A stretch of 64,000 nucleotides of DNA from positions 96,662,536 to 96,726,535 of the forward strand of contig NC_092628.1 in NCBI RefSeq assembly GCF_039555335.1. The letters run 5' to 3'. Position numbers and translations under genes: made by a program. The notes beneath the pieces were generated by a model, which did not search any database, was not told the origin of the DNA, and saw nothing but the letters and a program-made list of their open reading frames with translations. The DNA is from Amphiura filiformis. Taxonomy: Eukaryota; Echinodermata; Ophiuroidea; Amphilepidida; Amphiuridae. Below, piece by piece: positions 22,699 to 58,318 of the stretch. How positions within the stretch are numbered: the first letter of the stretch is position 1; each line of letters opens with the position of its first letter.

Positions 22699-22905
22699 TA
22701 TATCGAGGGTTGACAAACAGAAGGCTGTAACTCAAAAAGTGCCTTTTTGAGAAAAATGAGTAAAAATAATATTTTGCATTGAAATGTGACCAAATATTAT
22801 TGTTATAGATGCAACAGGAAGTTAATTGAGTTCAGGCTTTATGATTTTAAGAATCTGTGGGTATTACAGTGAGTTAAGGCCTTCTGTTTGTCAACCCTCG
22901 ATATA
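22699..22905. mobile_element. MITE with TATATCGAGGG termini, TA-flanked
   Basis: TATATCGAGGGTTGACAAAC plus AGAAGGC is present at the left end and perfectly inverted at the right end (27-bp TIR). The flanking TA suggests a mariner-type target duplication. The element is 207 bp and non-coding. Confidence 0.85.
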
Positions 22906-22981
22906 CGCTCTCTTTAACTATCAATAATTGGATGTGGCAAAGTTTATTTTATTGAATGAAACAAAGGTCAATAAACATAAG

Positions 22982-23140
22982 TTTTCACCAGGTTCGCCGT
23001 CGCAAATAATAAAGGAGACAAGTAGAAAAAGTGATCCCACCTGGGAATCAAACCCAGGACTTGTCTCCTTTATTATTTGCGCCGGCGAACCTGGTGAAAA
23101 GTTGTTTATTTATATAATTCCCGTCGATCATGCCACTGTT
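22982..23140. repeat. Hairpin with 42-bp arms enclosing a tRNA T-arm fragment of the SINE
   Basis: The arms 22982-23023 and 23059-23100 are reverse complements at 41 of 42 positions (TTTTCACCAGGTTCGCCG...). The 35-base loop contains GGGAATCAAACCCAGGAC, the T-arm of the SINE at 5138-5420. The left arm equals that SINE's 3' flank (TTCGCCGTCG..AATAAT.AAAGGAG). The right side ends with CCCGTCGATCATG, also SINE-like. It is a SINE copy converted to a head-to-head palindrome. Confidence 0.8.
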
Positions 23141-23762
23141 TTTCCAGGAAACAAAGGTCACTCACAAGTTTCAATCATCAGCTCCAATACATATCTTTGG
23201 TGAGGTAACTGTAATGTATGTACATAACTGGAGTACAACTTAATGAACAGGTGCCAATACACTGATTAATCGGCTATTTATGAACCCTGATCATTATTCC
23301 AGTAATGAATGTACACTACAGTACCGTGTACCTAAACTATCTGACATCAAATAATAAGAGTTTGTTTTCTAACCCAGTTGTAGTACTGAAATAAAATAAC
23401 ATTCACAAAATATACAATATACATAATTTACTATCATACATACTATTTTGGGAGGATGCCCTTAACTTTTCACACGCATTTGGTGGTGTATTACGTATAT
23501 TAAGTGCTTCATTTGATTTAGACCAATGGATTGAGTTGTTCTTCAATACAGACAATATATCCTGTTTATTAATCCAATCTAAAACATCACTGTATATCAG
23601 TTTTTCACTAGCACTTTTCATACAAAACACACCCAGTTGGTTTTGTGTGCACTTGGTTTTGAAAAGCCTAACCAAATAAAATGTCACTACTTCCTGTGTC
23701 TCCTTGATGAACTTCATCGGATACGCTCATCTGTATACTGGGAAAAGAGATCAGCTAATCAG

Positions 23763-23959
23763 GGGTCCATTTCACTAAACTTGAACTCCTTGTAATTCAA
23801 GAAACCATTCACAAATTACTGAATACCCTTTTACAAGACATAACTTTCGAAGGGTCCCGTAATAAATCCTTAATACTTACAAAGGGTACCAGTCCTAAAT
23901 CATTTAAGTGAAATGGATTTTACAATGCCCGGCTTTGCAAAGTTTAGTGAAATGGACCC
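23763..23959. mobile_element. MITE with GGGTCCATTTCACTAAACTT termini
   Basis: The 20-bp terminus at the left end is perfectly inverted at the right end (AAGTTTAGTGAAATGGACCC). The element is 197 bp and non-coding. No unambiguous target duplication was found. Confidence 0.85.
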
Positions 23960-24725
23960 AAGGTCTGATTAAGGCCTTCGACGACATGAATAAAATTATT
24001 ATCATGTGGTTGAAGGAAGTAAAATTATGCTTGGTTTTGACAAGCAAAACTTGAACATTTTTGTTGAGAGCTATGTGTTGAAATAGCATCTGTTTAGTAA
24101 CACTACCAGATTACTCTTCCTGGAATCAATGAATAAATAAAATGTTTTATATTAACATCAAATATATTTCAGCAAACCATTTATTCAGGGAGGAGGTAAA
24201 CACAATATACTGAAATATACTTGGTGTTCACAGACCAGTCAATAGTATATAATGTATATATTTAATTTACATAACATGCATGGTAAATTTGGAATATAGC
24301 TATTTTACAATACATTATAATCATGATAATACACACAATATAATATATATTTTTGGAATTATGTACATCTATGTTATCAACACATTGGAATGATTTATAT
24401 TTTGTTACATAGAACCACATTGTAAACACAATTAATAGGTAACAGAATGGGTATTTCTATTCACCAACATGGTGAACAGTGACAATTTTGTTTTGCCAAA
24501 TTAAACAGCTCACACAAGATCCTTTGGCTAACTGCCAATAAAAGTGAATTAGGGTCAGGAAAATCACACTTCAGTGTCTGCTGGAAACAAATTGTGTACA
24601 CACACCAAAATATCTCCTGACCTACATACCTTATTTTTCAGCTTGTTACACCAATACAAAATATTTAGAGCTCTAACCATCAATAAGTTACAGCTATTCT
24701 TTGCATATTATAATTTTAGGTTTTT
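23960..24725. other. Intergenic, no gene seen
   Basis: Very AT-rich, with runs such as ATATAATATATAT near 24340. No exon, RNA gene or repeat family was recognised. Confidence 0.4.
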
Positions 24726-25141
24726 GTTACAATGTGCATCAATAGTGAACTCTTTGAGAACTGGCTCCATTGTAACTTATGATGCATTGTGACATATCTA
24801 TCATAAATATTTCTGATAAGGAACTCCCAGTTACAATGTGCATCAATAGTGAACTCTTTGAGAACTGGCTCCATTGTAACTTATGATGCATTGTGACATA
24901 TCTATCATAAATATTTCTGATAAGGAACTCCCAGTTACAATGTGCATCAATAGTGAACTCTTTGAGAACTGGCTCCATTGTAACTTATGATGCATTGTGA
25001 CATATCTATCATAAATATTTCTGATAAGGAACTCCCAGTTACAATGTGCATCAACAGTGAACTCTTTGAGAACTGGCTCCATTGTAACTTATGATGCATA
25101 GTGAGACATCAATCATAAATATTTCTGATAAGGAACTCCCA
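24726..25141 (+). repeat. 104-bp tandem repeat, exactly four copies
   Basis: Each unit starts GTTACAATGTGCATCAATAG and ends GATAAGGAACTCCCA; starts are at 24726, 24830, 24934 and 25038. The first three are almost identical and the last has a few changes (ATAGTGAGACATCAATC). Because 104 is not a multiple of three, the reverse open frames across it are an artefact of the repeat. Confidence 0.95.
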
Positions 25142-25279
25142 GTGTGATTGCACAAAACAAATTAATAATATTATGGAGAGTGCTGTCATTGAGATTTTTC
25201 TTCCTTGTAGACATGTCAGATAAATTTCGAAAAATCACACTTGTTTTTCAAGTGTTTCTTAAATATGATTTTACCACTG

Positions 25280-25781
25280 CAGTAAGCCAAAAAATTAAGG
25301 TACCGGTTATGTTCACCCCCTGTGTATCCTAAACAAAGACAGATATGTCATAATTGGAAAAAGCAGCCAATAGCTGCATCTTTTAGCTCGAATTTAAGAC
25401 CTCTTTTGTTGAAATTGTTTTAGAAATAAAAATATGACGATCCACAAACCCAAGGAAGATGCCAATTTTAAAGTTGCGGTTTGCTCCATTGTATGCCCTA
25501 TTGATTTGTATGCAAAGCATTCGCGAACTAGTGAACTTGCGCAGTGCTTCCATTTATTAGCACGTTAAAACTAGCATTGTGCTTTCATCGATTAGAACAC
25601 AAAAGTGTAACTTTTGATTTTGTTTCTTCATTAGGTTTTAGATCAGTTTCTTTAATTCTCAACCAATTTCAACAAATAAGGAGTACTGGTATTGGCTGCT
25701 TGTTTTAATTTTGACATAATTGTTTTTATTTAGGATATACAGGGCTGAACACAACTGGTACCTTAATTTTTTGGCTTACTG
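25280..25781. mobile_element. Foldback/MITE with CAGTAAGCCAAAAAATTAAG termini
   Basis: The left end CAGTAAGCCAAAAAATTAAG-GTACC is inverted at 25757-25781. Homology between the arms continues for about 95 bp (..GTATATCCTAAA.., AAGCAGCCAATA). The 300-bp centre is AT-rich and non-coding. Confidence 0.8.
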
Positions 25782-26724
25782 TATTTCGTAAGTATACCAT
25801 GTGTCATTAACAATGTTGATAAATGTTGTAATCCAAATTTGATGTCGACATCAGCAACTTTTTCTGATAATTGTATGTCAATGACAGCACTAATGGATAC
25901 TGTTAAGTATTAGTAGATATTATCTGTTTAAGCTACATGTACAGTGATACCTATGTATATTGACTTGGATAGGTTGACCAGTCACGCATGTCTAGGTTTT
26001 GATTCTTAATAATGAGATGACATGGTAGATTAAACAAATAATAATACAAACTTGGTCATGATATATATTGCTGGCTACACAGTTAATGAACTATAAAAGA
26101 CATTGTCCTACAATATGGGTCAGTATGCATACAGGTCATTCAGGTTTTCCCATCAGTGAAGACTACTCATTCAATTGCTCAATCCTATACAGTGCACTTA
26201 CAGACATCATGAAGCGTACTTTTGTGTATGCGAGGTGCGGATACCTAATTGCATTGGATTGGAAGTAAATTGGCATTTGAGCACAACAGTATCAGACATT
26301 AGTGCATGGAAATGTGCAAATGTGCTACTTCACACAGTACCAAAAACTATACATTTCAAGCATATTTTATATTGAAGAAAATCAATACCATTCTCATTAA
26401 TTCTCGAGATTCATTCAAAAATGTACCATAAATATTAATCTGCAAAATTGGTTGAATTAATATCCAATCTGACTCTGAGCAGAGTATAGGACCTGTCTAT
26501 CATTCCAGATTTGTTACTATGCAATTTAAAATATAAAATATAATAATTTAAACAAATTTCACTGAGTAGTTTTCTAATGACAGAAAAACCTTAAGGCCAT
26601 GAAGTAGACTATCATATTCCATGATGTTGTATAGCCCTTTCACACATGCTATGCAATGGTTGCTCCATTATAATACTTTTATGATAGAACTATAAGGAGT
26701 GTATTTATAATTTACACTCCCTGT
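25782..26724 (-). other. WDR7 3' flank / possible 3' UTR
   Basis: Follows the WDR7 stop on the minus strand. No other exon is recognised, and no single polyadenylation signal stands out near the stop. Confidence 0.35.
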
Positions 26725-50819
<24,095 letters not shown>

Positions 50820-50827
50820 TCAGCGGT

Positions 50828-50992
50828 CAGGGTTCGATTTAGAAAATAAAATTGACATGCACAACTCTGATTTTTTCCTCAAAATGGGCTGAATAACACA
50901 ACATTTTGCATGCACAGGCAAAATTCTACATGCACAGAGCCAAAGTTACTGTATGCATTTGTGCATGTAAAACCCCTCTAAATCGAACCCTG
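50828..50992. mobile_element. 165-bp hAT MITE with 8-bp target duplication
   Basis: The termini CAGGGTTCGATTTAGA and TCTAAATCGAACCCTG are perfect 16-bp inverted repeats. TCAGCGGT at 50820-50827 and 50993-51000 is an exact 8-bp duplication. Inner TGCATGCACA repeats are subterminal. Clear hAT signature; no ORF. Confidence 0.92.
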
Positions 50993-51077
50993 TCAGCGGT
51001 TATATATTCTGTAAATGTTGAAAATTGGATGAAAGTTATTTCGAGAGTCAACTTAGTACCGTACAAGGAACTTAAAT

Positions 51078-51329
51078 GTGATGCGATCAAGCAAAATGAG
51101 TCTGATGTCGATCAAAATCAAAATTCAGTTTTCAATATCATTATATCAGCCATTCTCAGAGCTTTATTTTACTGAAAACCCCATCATAATTAGACTTATG
51201 GTTCCAAAGATATGGTCATTTTAGTGTTGCTCAGAACAATAAAATACAAAGGAAGTTGAATACTATTATTGATTATATCTCAAAATCAATATTCCCGACA
51301 TCCGACTCATTTTGCTTGATTGCATCACA
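51078..51329. mobile_element. Inverted-repeat element (GATCAAGCAAAATGAGTC arms)
   Basis: GCGATCAAGCAAAATGAGTC-TGATGTCG at the left is inverted at the right (CGACATCCGACTCATTTTGCTTGATTGCATC). It is about 250 bp and non-coding, upstream of WDR7. Confidence 0.7.
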
Positions 51330-52250
51330 AATACGATGTCCTCATTCACAAACTGATACTATCTGTCCATCGTTGTTATTTGTTGGGATCCCTCACAGTC
51401 TCCCAAAACATCAAAACATCAACAGCGTTGCACATATGTGATCACATTGAAACACGGCAGTGTCGGAAAACCACATTTAAAGATAATAAAGAAAAAGGGC
51501 CTCGATAAATAAAGAAAATAATAAGAAATTTGAACTCTATTTGTCCCATAAAATCACCATTCTACATGCGACATTCATGGAAGAGGTGTCATTTTAAAGC
51601 TTAAAAGCAATCCTCTAGCTTGGTAAAATGGCCTACAAGTTCATTTTTGACGACAGCTGCCGTGTTTCGATGTGATGGGTCACATATTACTTAAGACTGT
51701 CCTTTTTCACATAACGCAGACAAAGTAGGGCCAACTTGCCTGGAAATGGTCAAATTTTGGCAAGAAATATCTCTGTGTAATCCTATGCAAGTCCCACATC
51801 ACATCGATATCGGCGATCATGTTTTTTTTTACTGAAGTTTGGCTAGGCTGGTTCCACCAGCGTCATGCACGTGACGTGACACAGCTAAAATAATCAACCG
51901 GAAATCGGGGGTCATTAAAACATCAACAAATTTCAAAACACGGAAGTCAGTAAACTTAATGGCGAGCGGTCCGAATTTTGAGCCATTCTACATTCTACAG
52001 GATTTTATGGGTAGACAACCTATGTACAGTTGTATCGCGCCCATCTTGTCCTCTTGAACCTAGTAGAGGGTTGAGTGCAGATATCAGAACCAGGGATGAT
52101 CCCCCTTCTCTTTTCGAATAGCTCTGACACTTTAACATGCACAGGGATGAATCCTCCTGAACACAGGACCAGCGGCTTTATGTGACTTCTGAATCACGGA
52201 TGTCGCACATACACTACCTATATCTGCACATGCTATGCAGTGTATGGGAG
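51330..52250. other. Intergenic, no gene seen
   Basis: Two inverted passages (CACATTGAAACACGGCAGTG at 51443 and CTGCCGTGTTTCGATGTGAT at 51657) suggest another foldback of about 240 bp. The rest, to 52250, holds no recognisable gene. Confidence 0.4.
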
Positions 52251-52261
52251 CGAGAAGAAAT

Positions 52262-52280
52262 TCTTCAATTAAATTGAAGA
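52262..52280. repeat. Short palindrome TCTTCAATT-A-AATTGAAGA
   Basis: A perfect 9-bp inverted repeat around a single base. It may be chance in AT-rich DNA. Confidence 0.5.
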
Positions 52281-52339
52281 TGACCATATAGGAACTTTTT
52301 GGGAGGGAAGAGAATTTTCACCTAAGAAGGCAAGCCCAA

Positions 52340-52413
52340 GGCTCGAATCGGCGTCGATCGTATCTCCCGGCCGGCAGCGCAACGCCTTAACCGCTCGGCC
52401 ATCTCACCGGCCA
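52340..52413 (-). mobile_element. tRNA-like (Ser/Leu-type) SINE head or tRNA pseudogene
   Basis: On the minus strand the A-box-like GATGGCCGAGCGGTTAAGGC is canonical and the B-box-like GATTCGAGCC has one change from consensus. The region between has a GC-rich extra-arm-like segment as in class II tRNAs, but no clean anticodon stem-loop can be drawn. It is therefore not called a functional tRNA. Confidence 0.6.
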
Positions 52414-53007
52414 TACAAGTTTACGTGGTCTAGAGTCAACTGCATCAAGATTTGCCTATTTTGGACAGTCTAAAATTTTGCTGAAGTGTAATTTTTCAAG
52501 AAAATGATAAACATTGAGGTCAACTCATCTATAGCATGATAGTGCATGATAAAATGATGAATTTCCAAAATGATAATCATCGAGTGACTATGCAGCTGAC
52601 TGACTCACAGTGAGTGAGACAGAGTCTGACTGAGTCAGTGAGTGACATCAGACATATTACAAACATGATAATTTATATCAATCATGAAAATAAATATGGG
52701 ATGATCTTGCAAAACACAACATAGAAGAAAACAATTGTATGGCTACATGAACATTTACAGTCACTAACTTTGATCTTCTCATATTGCTTACCTTAATCTG
52801 TGAGAAAATCTGCTCTAACTTTGAAGAAAACACATTGTTTTCTCTCTTTTGCCCATCCCACTTGCACGGTTTTCGCGTTTCTGCGATTGCTGCATTATTT
52901 TTTTTTTGCATTCAGGGCTCATTGCATCAATCAGGTACGTACTAGGGTTGGGCTCCTCGATAGATTTTGCATGAAAGATTTCAAATTCAAATCATGAAAC
53001 TGGGGTT

Positions 53008-53370
53008 TAAAGGGGCATTTCGTGATCCACAGCCTCATCCCCCCACTTTTCTCAAAAAAAGTTGAGATTTTTATATCGCTGGAAACCTCTGGCTACATCA
53101 TGTTTATGTACAAAATATCTCTTGCAGATTAATTCGTTTAGCTAAGATATCGTGAAATTTGAATTTCGTTCTGGTGCACCAGAACGAAATTAGGTCTACA
53201 ACACATTGTCTATGGGGGGGTCTATGGAGCAGTGTAATACACATAATCATGCATAACTCACAAACGCAAAATCGGAATCAACTGAAATTTTGGGAATAGG
53301 CTTTTTTCGTGGATATGTACTGAAACATGTCATAAAAAGAGGATGCTAGGATCAGGAAATCCTCCTTTAA
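53008..53370. mobile_element. MITE with TTAAAGGGGCATTTCGTGAT termini and central 30-bp palindrome
   Basis: TTAAAGGGGCATTTCGTGAT at the left and GGATCAGGAAATCCTCCTTTAA at the right are imperfect inverted termini with TTAA-like edges, as in Kolobok/piggyBac-type insertions. At 53162-53191, AATTTCGTTCTGGTG is followed by its exact complement. A truncated copy is at 16078. Confidence 0.7.
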
Positions 53371-53526
53371 TTAACACTTGCACAGTTTGCCCCACCCACT
53401 TTCTTTCCCCAGTTTTCCCCACCCACTTTTGAGAAAACCCCAAAATTACATAAATTTCCACTTTTTTGGCAATTTTGCGCAAAATTTGTCGATTTTACCC
53501 CCCACCCCACCGAAATTCACTTTTCC

Positions 53527-53855
53527 CCAGTGGCGTAGCCAGGATTTCTGACCGGGGGGCACAACTTGTAAATGTAGGCCCTACCGACGGAAATATTTTT
53601 GCCGACGGAAGTTGTGATTTGTTGACCCCAATTTTTTTTTTCCATGGTTTGAAAAAGTGAAGAAAAGAAAAATAGGCGATACGATACATAGGCCTAACTA
53701 ACATAGGCCCCCTACAATTTTTATGTATAATTCAATTTAATTAAACTTTTTCACTTATTTTAGTCACATGGGTCAAAAAATAGTCTATTGTTACCCAAAT
53801 TTTTTTTCACAAACGCCATCCATCTACCGACGGCCTTACATGAACTGACGGCCAT
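53527..53855 (+). mobile_element. Left end of a CAGTGGCGTAGCCAGG-type DNA transposon, flanking the array
   Basis: CAGTGGCGTAGCCAGGATTT is a terminal motif common among invertebrate DNA transposons (hAT-like elements). It is followed by subterminal (C)CGACGG repeats at 53582-53604 and 53826-53852. The matching right end is not in the window. The tandem array begins directly after this piece, so the array may be internal to, or inserted in, this transposon. Confidence 0.55.
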
Positions 53856-55190
53856 AAGGGTAGGCCTACATGCCACTAAATAGCTTTCCATAGACTTTAC
53901 GTGCAAATAGGGGTCACGTTTTAGGCTATAAGTCGAGTTACGTCTTACTTTGAAATATATATTTGATATCATCTTAATCAGAACAAAATTCTGCATAACA
54001 TACCTGAAAATGACACCATATTTTAGGTCTAATTTTTGAGAAAAATAGCGCTATATAAAAAGGCCCGATTTTCCCGTGTTTACGTCCGACTGCTTACCGC
54101 GTTTTGACCTCGTGTGTTCATGCGCTCATCATTGTAAACATCACTCAAATTTTCGTGTTTTTTGTTCAAATTAGTAGAGATCACATTCACAAGTTCTAGC
54201 AAAACACGATTTGCAACACTAAAATTGTTAATATTGTACCGATTTTGCACAATTTTTATGCAAAGTTGGGACTATAGTCGTGATAAACTTTTACCGGAAA
54301 CCGCTTCACATGCGGATTTAGTGGTATGAACCCTTGAAGAGGCTAAAACATCGTTTTTAGGCCTTGAAAATGATTTTGTTATCTTTTTCACTACATTTTA
54401 AATTAATTGTAAGAAATTTTGGGGTATTTTCTTTCATACTTTAGACAGGATGTCGATTTCAAGCACATATGATAGCCGACAATTGCCATTTTTCGTCATT
54501 TTGATGCACATGAATGCACAATGGTTGCTGATTTGCTATTTTCATGAAGATATTAATTGATATTAAGAGTAAACGTTCTTTTAACATCTTTTACAAGTGC
54601 ATAACTTCACAATTAAAACATTCTCAGTACCTGCAGACTATTTAAAAAGACAAGAAATGTCAATCAAGTAGGCCTACCCCCCTCCAGCGTCACTTTTAAC
54701 CCGTTTTGTCCAAAAAGCAAATGTAATGAATGGCTATTTGAAATTAAATATTAATATAAATTAAACTTTGAATGTTATAACTATTTAAAATACTGGACAG
54801 TGGTATAAATAAAGCAAACTAGAAACTTAAATATCTTAAATCTAATATTTTATGTAATTTTATTAAAATTGAAGGCCAAAACTTGAGTTTAAATGACAAA
54901 AAAATTGGTTAAAAAATAACAATGAAATTGAAAAAACTTCTTTGTAATTTAAACACCAATAAACAATGTTTTCAATATTTTGAAACTCTTCTTAATTCAT
55001 ATCAAAAGGTTTCAAACTTCTACCAAAATCGGAACTTTTATTAATAAAAGCAGGCCTATTCGCGGCAAACGCACATACAGCGAAAAACCCGGCGGCGTCC
55101 ATGAACGCGCTTGTTGAATACCCTCCTCTTTTCTTCGCGTGCATTTTAAATAGATAAAGACGCGCAGAAAACGCATGGAATTGCTCCTTA
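53856..55190. repeat. Array monomer M1 (element I 53856-54335 + base segment)
   Basis: Element I runs from AAGGGT..ACATGCCACTAAAT to ATTTAGTGGTATGAACCCTT. This copy alone has an extra AGGCCT after AAGGGT. There is no base segment before it: the array's left boundary coincides with element I's terminus. Base segment 54336-55190; its poly-C tract has 6 C. Confidence 0.9.
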
Positions 55191-56993
55191 AAGGGTACAT
55201 GCCACTAAATAGCTTTCCATAGACTTTACGTGCAAAATAGGGGTCACGTTTTAGGCTATAAGTCGAGTTACGTCTTACTTTGAAATATATATTTGATATC
55301 ATCTTAATCAGAACAAAATTCTGCATAACATACCTGAAAATGACACCATATTTTAGGTCTACTTTTTGAGAAAAATAGCGCTATATAAAAAGGCCCGATT
55401 TTCCCGTGTTTACGTCCGACTGCTTACCGCGTTTTGACCTCGTGTGTTCATGCGCTCATCATTGTAAACATCACTCAAATTTTCGTGTTTTTTGTTTAAA
55501 TTAGTAGAGATCACATTAACAAGTTCTAGCAAAACACGATTTGCAACACTAAAATTGTTAATATTGTACCGATTTTGCACAATTTTTATGCAAAGTTGGG
55601 ACTATAGTCGTGATAAACTTTTACCGGAAACCGCTTCACATGCGGATTTAGTGGTATGAGATCTCACACCACCAAATCAGAGTCCCATAGAGATATGTGC
55701 TAAATTTGCCTGAAGAAAACGTCATTTTTTCTTCACAGGAGCGACTCAGTTTTAAGCGACAGCTATGATGGTTGAAATCAGCCCTTGCCTGATCCCTCTG
55801 GCTGGGAAAAATATAGGTTGACCGTCATTATTTTTTTACGGTTGGCCCTCAAAGTCTACGATGTCTGGGAATTTACTATTTTTCAAGCAAAACCATGCCG
55901 GTGTTTCTGTAAAGAAAAGGCTGCTTAAAATCATTAAAAGTTATTCGATTTCTCCCATCTGTGGTACACTTGCAGGAATTAATATTACTAATCATAACCA
56001 TTCCAAATTTGGCTAAAATTATGCAAATTTCTGCTCATTTTAATGCTTAAATTCACAATCAATGGGTTTTTCTGAGAAGTGAAATTCAAGGGCGCACAAC
56101 CATATATACTATTTGGTGGTGTGAAATCATGAACCCTTGAAGAGGCTAAAACATCGTTTTTAGGCCTTGAAAATGATTTTGTTATCTTTTTCACTACATT
56201 TTAAATTAATTGTAAGAAATTTTGGGGTATTTTCTTTCATACTTTAGACAGGATGTCGATTTCAAGCACATATGATAGCCGACAATTGCCATTTTTCGTC
56301 ATTTTGATGCACATGAATGCACAATGGTTGCTGATTTGCTATTTTCATGAAGATATTAATTGATATTAAGAGTAAACGTTCTTTTAACATCTTTTACAAG
56401 TGCATAACTTCACAATTAAAACATTCTCAGTACCTGCAGACTATTTAAAAAGACAAGAAATGTCAATCAAGTAGGCCTACCCCCCCCCTCCAGCGTCACT
56501 TTTAACCCGTTTTGTCCAAAAAGCAAATGTAATGAATGGCTATTTGAAATTAAATATTAATATAAATTAAACTTTGAATGTTATAACTATTTAAAATACT
56601 GGACAGTGGTATAAATAAAGCAAACTAGAAACTTAAATATCTTAAATCTAATATTTTATGTAATTTTATTAAAATTGAAGGCCAAAACTTGAGTTTAAAT
56701 GACAAAAAATTGGTTAAAAATAACAATGAAATTGAAAAACTTCTTTGTAATTTAAACACCAATAAACAATGTTTTCAATATTTTGAAACTCTTCTTAATT
56801 CATATCAAAAGGTTTCAAACTTCTACCAAAATCGGAACTTTTATTAATAAAAGCAGGCCTATTCGCGGCAAACGCACATACAGCGAAAAACCCGGCGGCG
56901 TCCATGAACGCGCTTGTTGAATACCCTCCTCTTTTCTTCGCGTGCATTTTAAATAGATAAAGACGCGCAGAAAACGCATGGAATTGCTCCTTA
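55191..56993. repeat. Array monomer M2 (elements I and II)
   Basis: Element I 55191-56138 is split by element II (55660-56128). The base segment follows, with a C9 tract. Confidence 0.92.
55660..56128. mobile_element. Element II, copy in M2
   Basis: The termini GATCTCACACCACCAAAT and ATTTGGTGGTGTGAAATC are inverted repeats (17 of 18). ATGA at 55656-55659 and 56129-56132 is a 4-bp target duplication, and removing element plus one ATGA gives exactly the M1/M3/M5 sequence. No transposase; 469 bp. Confidence 0.92.
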
Positions 56994-58318
56994 AAGGGTA
57001 CATGCCACTAAATAGCTTTCCATAGACTTTACGTGCAAAATAGGGGTCACGTTTTAGGCTATAAGTCGAGTTACGTCTTACTTTGAAATATATATTTGAT
57101 ATCATCTTAATCAGAACAAAATTCTGCATAACATACCTGAAAATGACACCATATTTTAGGTCTACTTTTTGAGAAAAATAGCGCTATATAAAAGGCCCGA
57201 TTTTCCCGTGTTTACGTCCGACTGCTTACCGCGTTTTGACCTCGTGTGTTCATGCGCTCATCATTGTAAACATCACTCAAATTTTCGTGTTTTTTGTTCA
57301 AATTAGTAGAGATCACATTCACAAGTTCTAGCAAAACACGATTTGCAACACTAAAATTGTTAATATTGTACCGATTTTGCACAATTTTTATGCAAAGTTG
57401 GGACTATAGTCGTGATAAACTTTTACCGGAAACCGCTTCACATGCGGATTTAGTGGTATGAACCCTTGAAGAGGCTAAAACATCGTTTTTAGGCCTTGAA
57501 AATGATTTTGTTATCTTTTCACTACATTTTAAATTAATTGTAAGAAATTTTGGGGTATTTTCTTTCATACTTTAGACAGGATGTCGATTTCAAGCACATA
57601 TGATAGCCGACAATTGCCATTTTTCGTCATTTTGATGCACATGAATGCACAATGGTTGCTGATTTGCTATTTTCATGAAGATATTAATTGATATTAAGAG
57701 TAAACGTTCTTTTAACATCTTTTACAAGTGCATAACTTCACAATTAAAACATTCTCAGTACCTGCAGACTATTTAAAAAGACAAGAAATGTCAATCAAGT
57801 AGGCCTACCCCCCTCCAGCGTCACTTTTAACCCGTTTTGTCCAAAAAGCAAATGTAATGAATGGCTATTTGAAATTAAATATTAATATAAATTAAACTTT
57901 GAATGTTATAACTATTTAAAATACTGGACAGTGGTATAAATAAAGCAAACTAGAAACTTAAATATCTTAAATCTAATATTTTATGTAATTTTATTAAAAT
58001 TGAAGGCCAAAACTTGAGTTTAAATGACAAAAAATTGGTTAAAAAATAACAATGAAATTGAAAACTTCTTTGTAATTTAAACACCAATAAACAATGTTTT
58101 CAATATTTTGAAACTCTTCTTAATTCATATCAAAAGGTTTCAAACTTCTACCAAAATCGGAACTTTTATTAATAAAAGCAGGCCTATTCGCGGCAAACGC
58201 ACATACAGCGAAAAACCCGGCGGCGTCCATGAACGCGCTTGTTGAATACCCTCCTCTTTTCTTCGCGTGCATTTTAAATAGATAAAGACGCGCAGAAAAC
58301 GCATGGAATTGCTCCTTA
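56994..58318. repeat. Array monomer M3 (element I only)
   Basis: Element I 56994-57467, without element II. The base segment follows, with a C6 tract. Confidence 0.92.

Noticed and set aside
24739-25082. Two 79-residue minus-strand genes with repeated sequence
   Set aside because: They are produced by the 104-bp tandem repeat read through in shifted frames.
52340-52413. Functional tRNA-Ser/Leu gene
   Set aside because: The A box is good, but no clean anticodon stem-loop or acceptor stem could be drawn.
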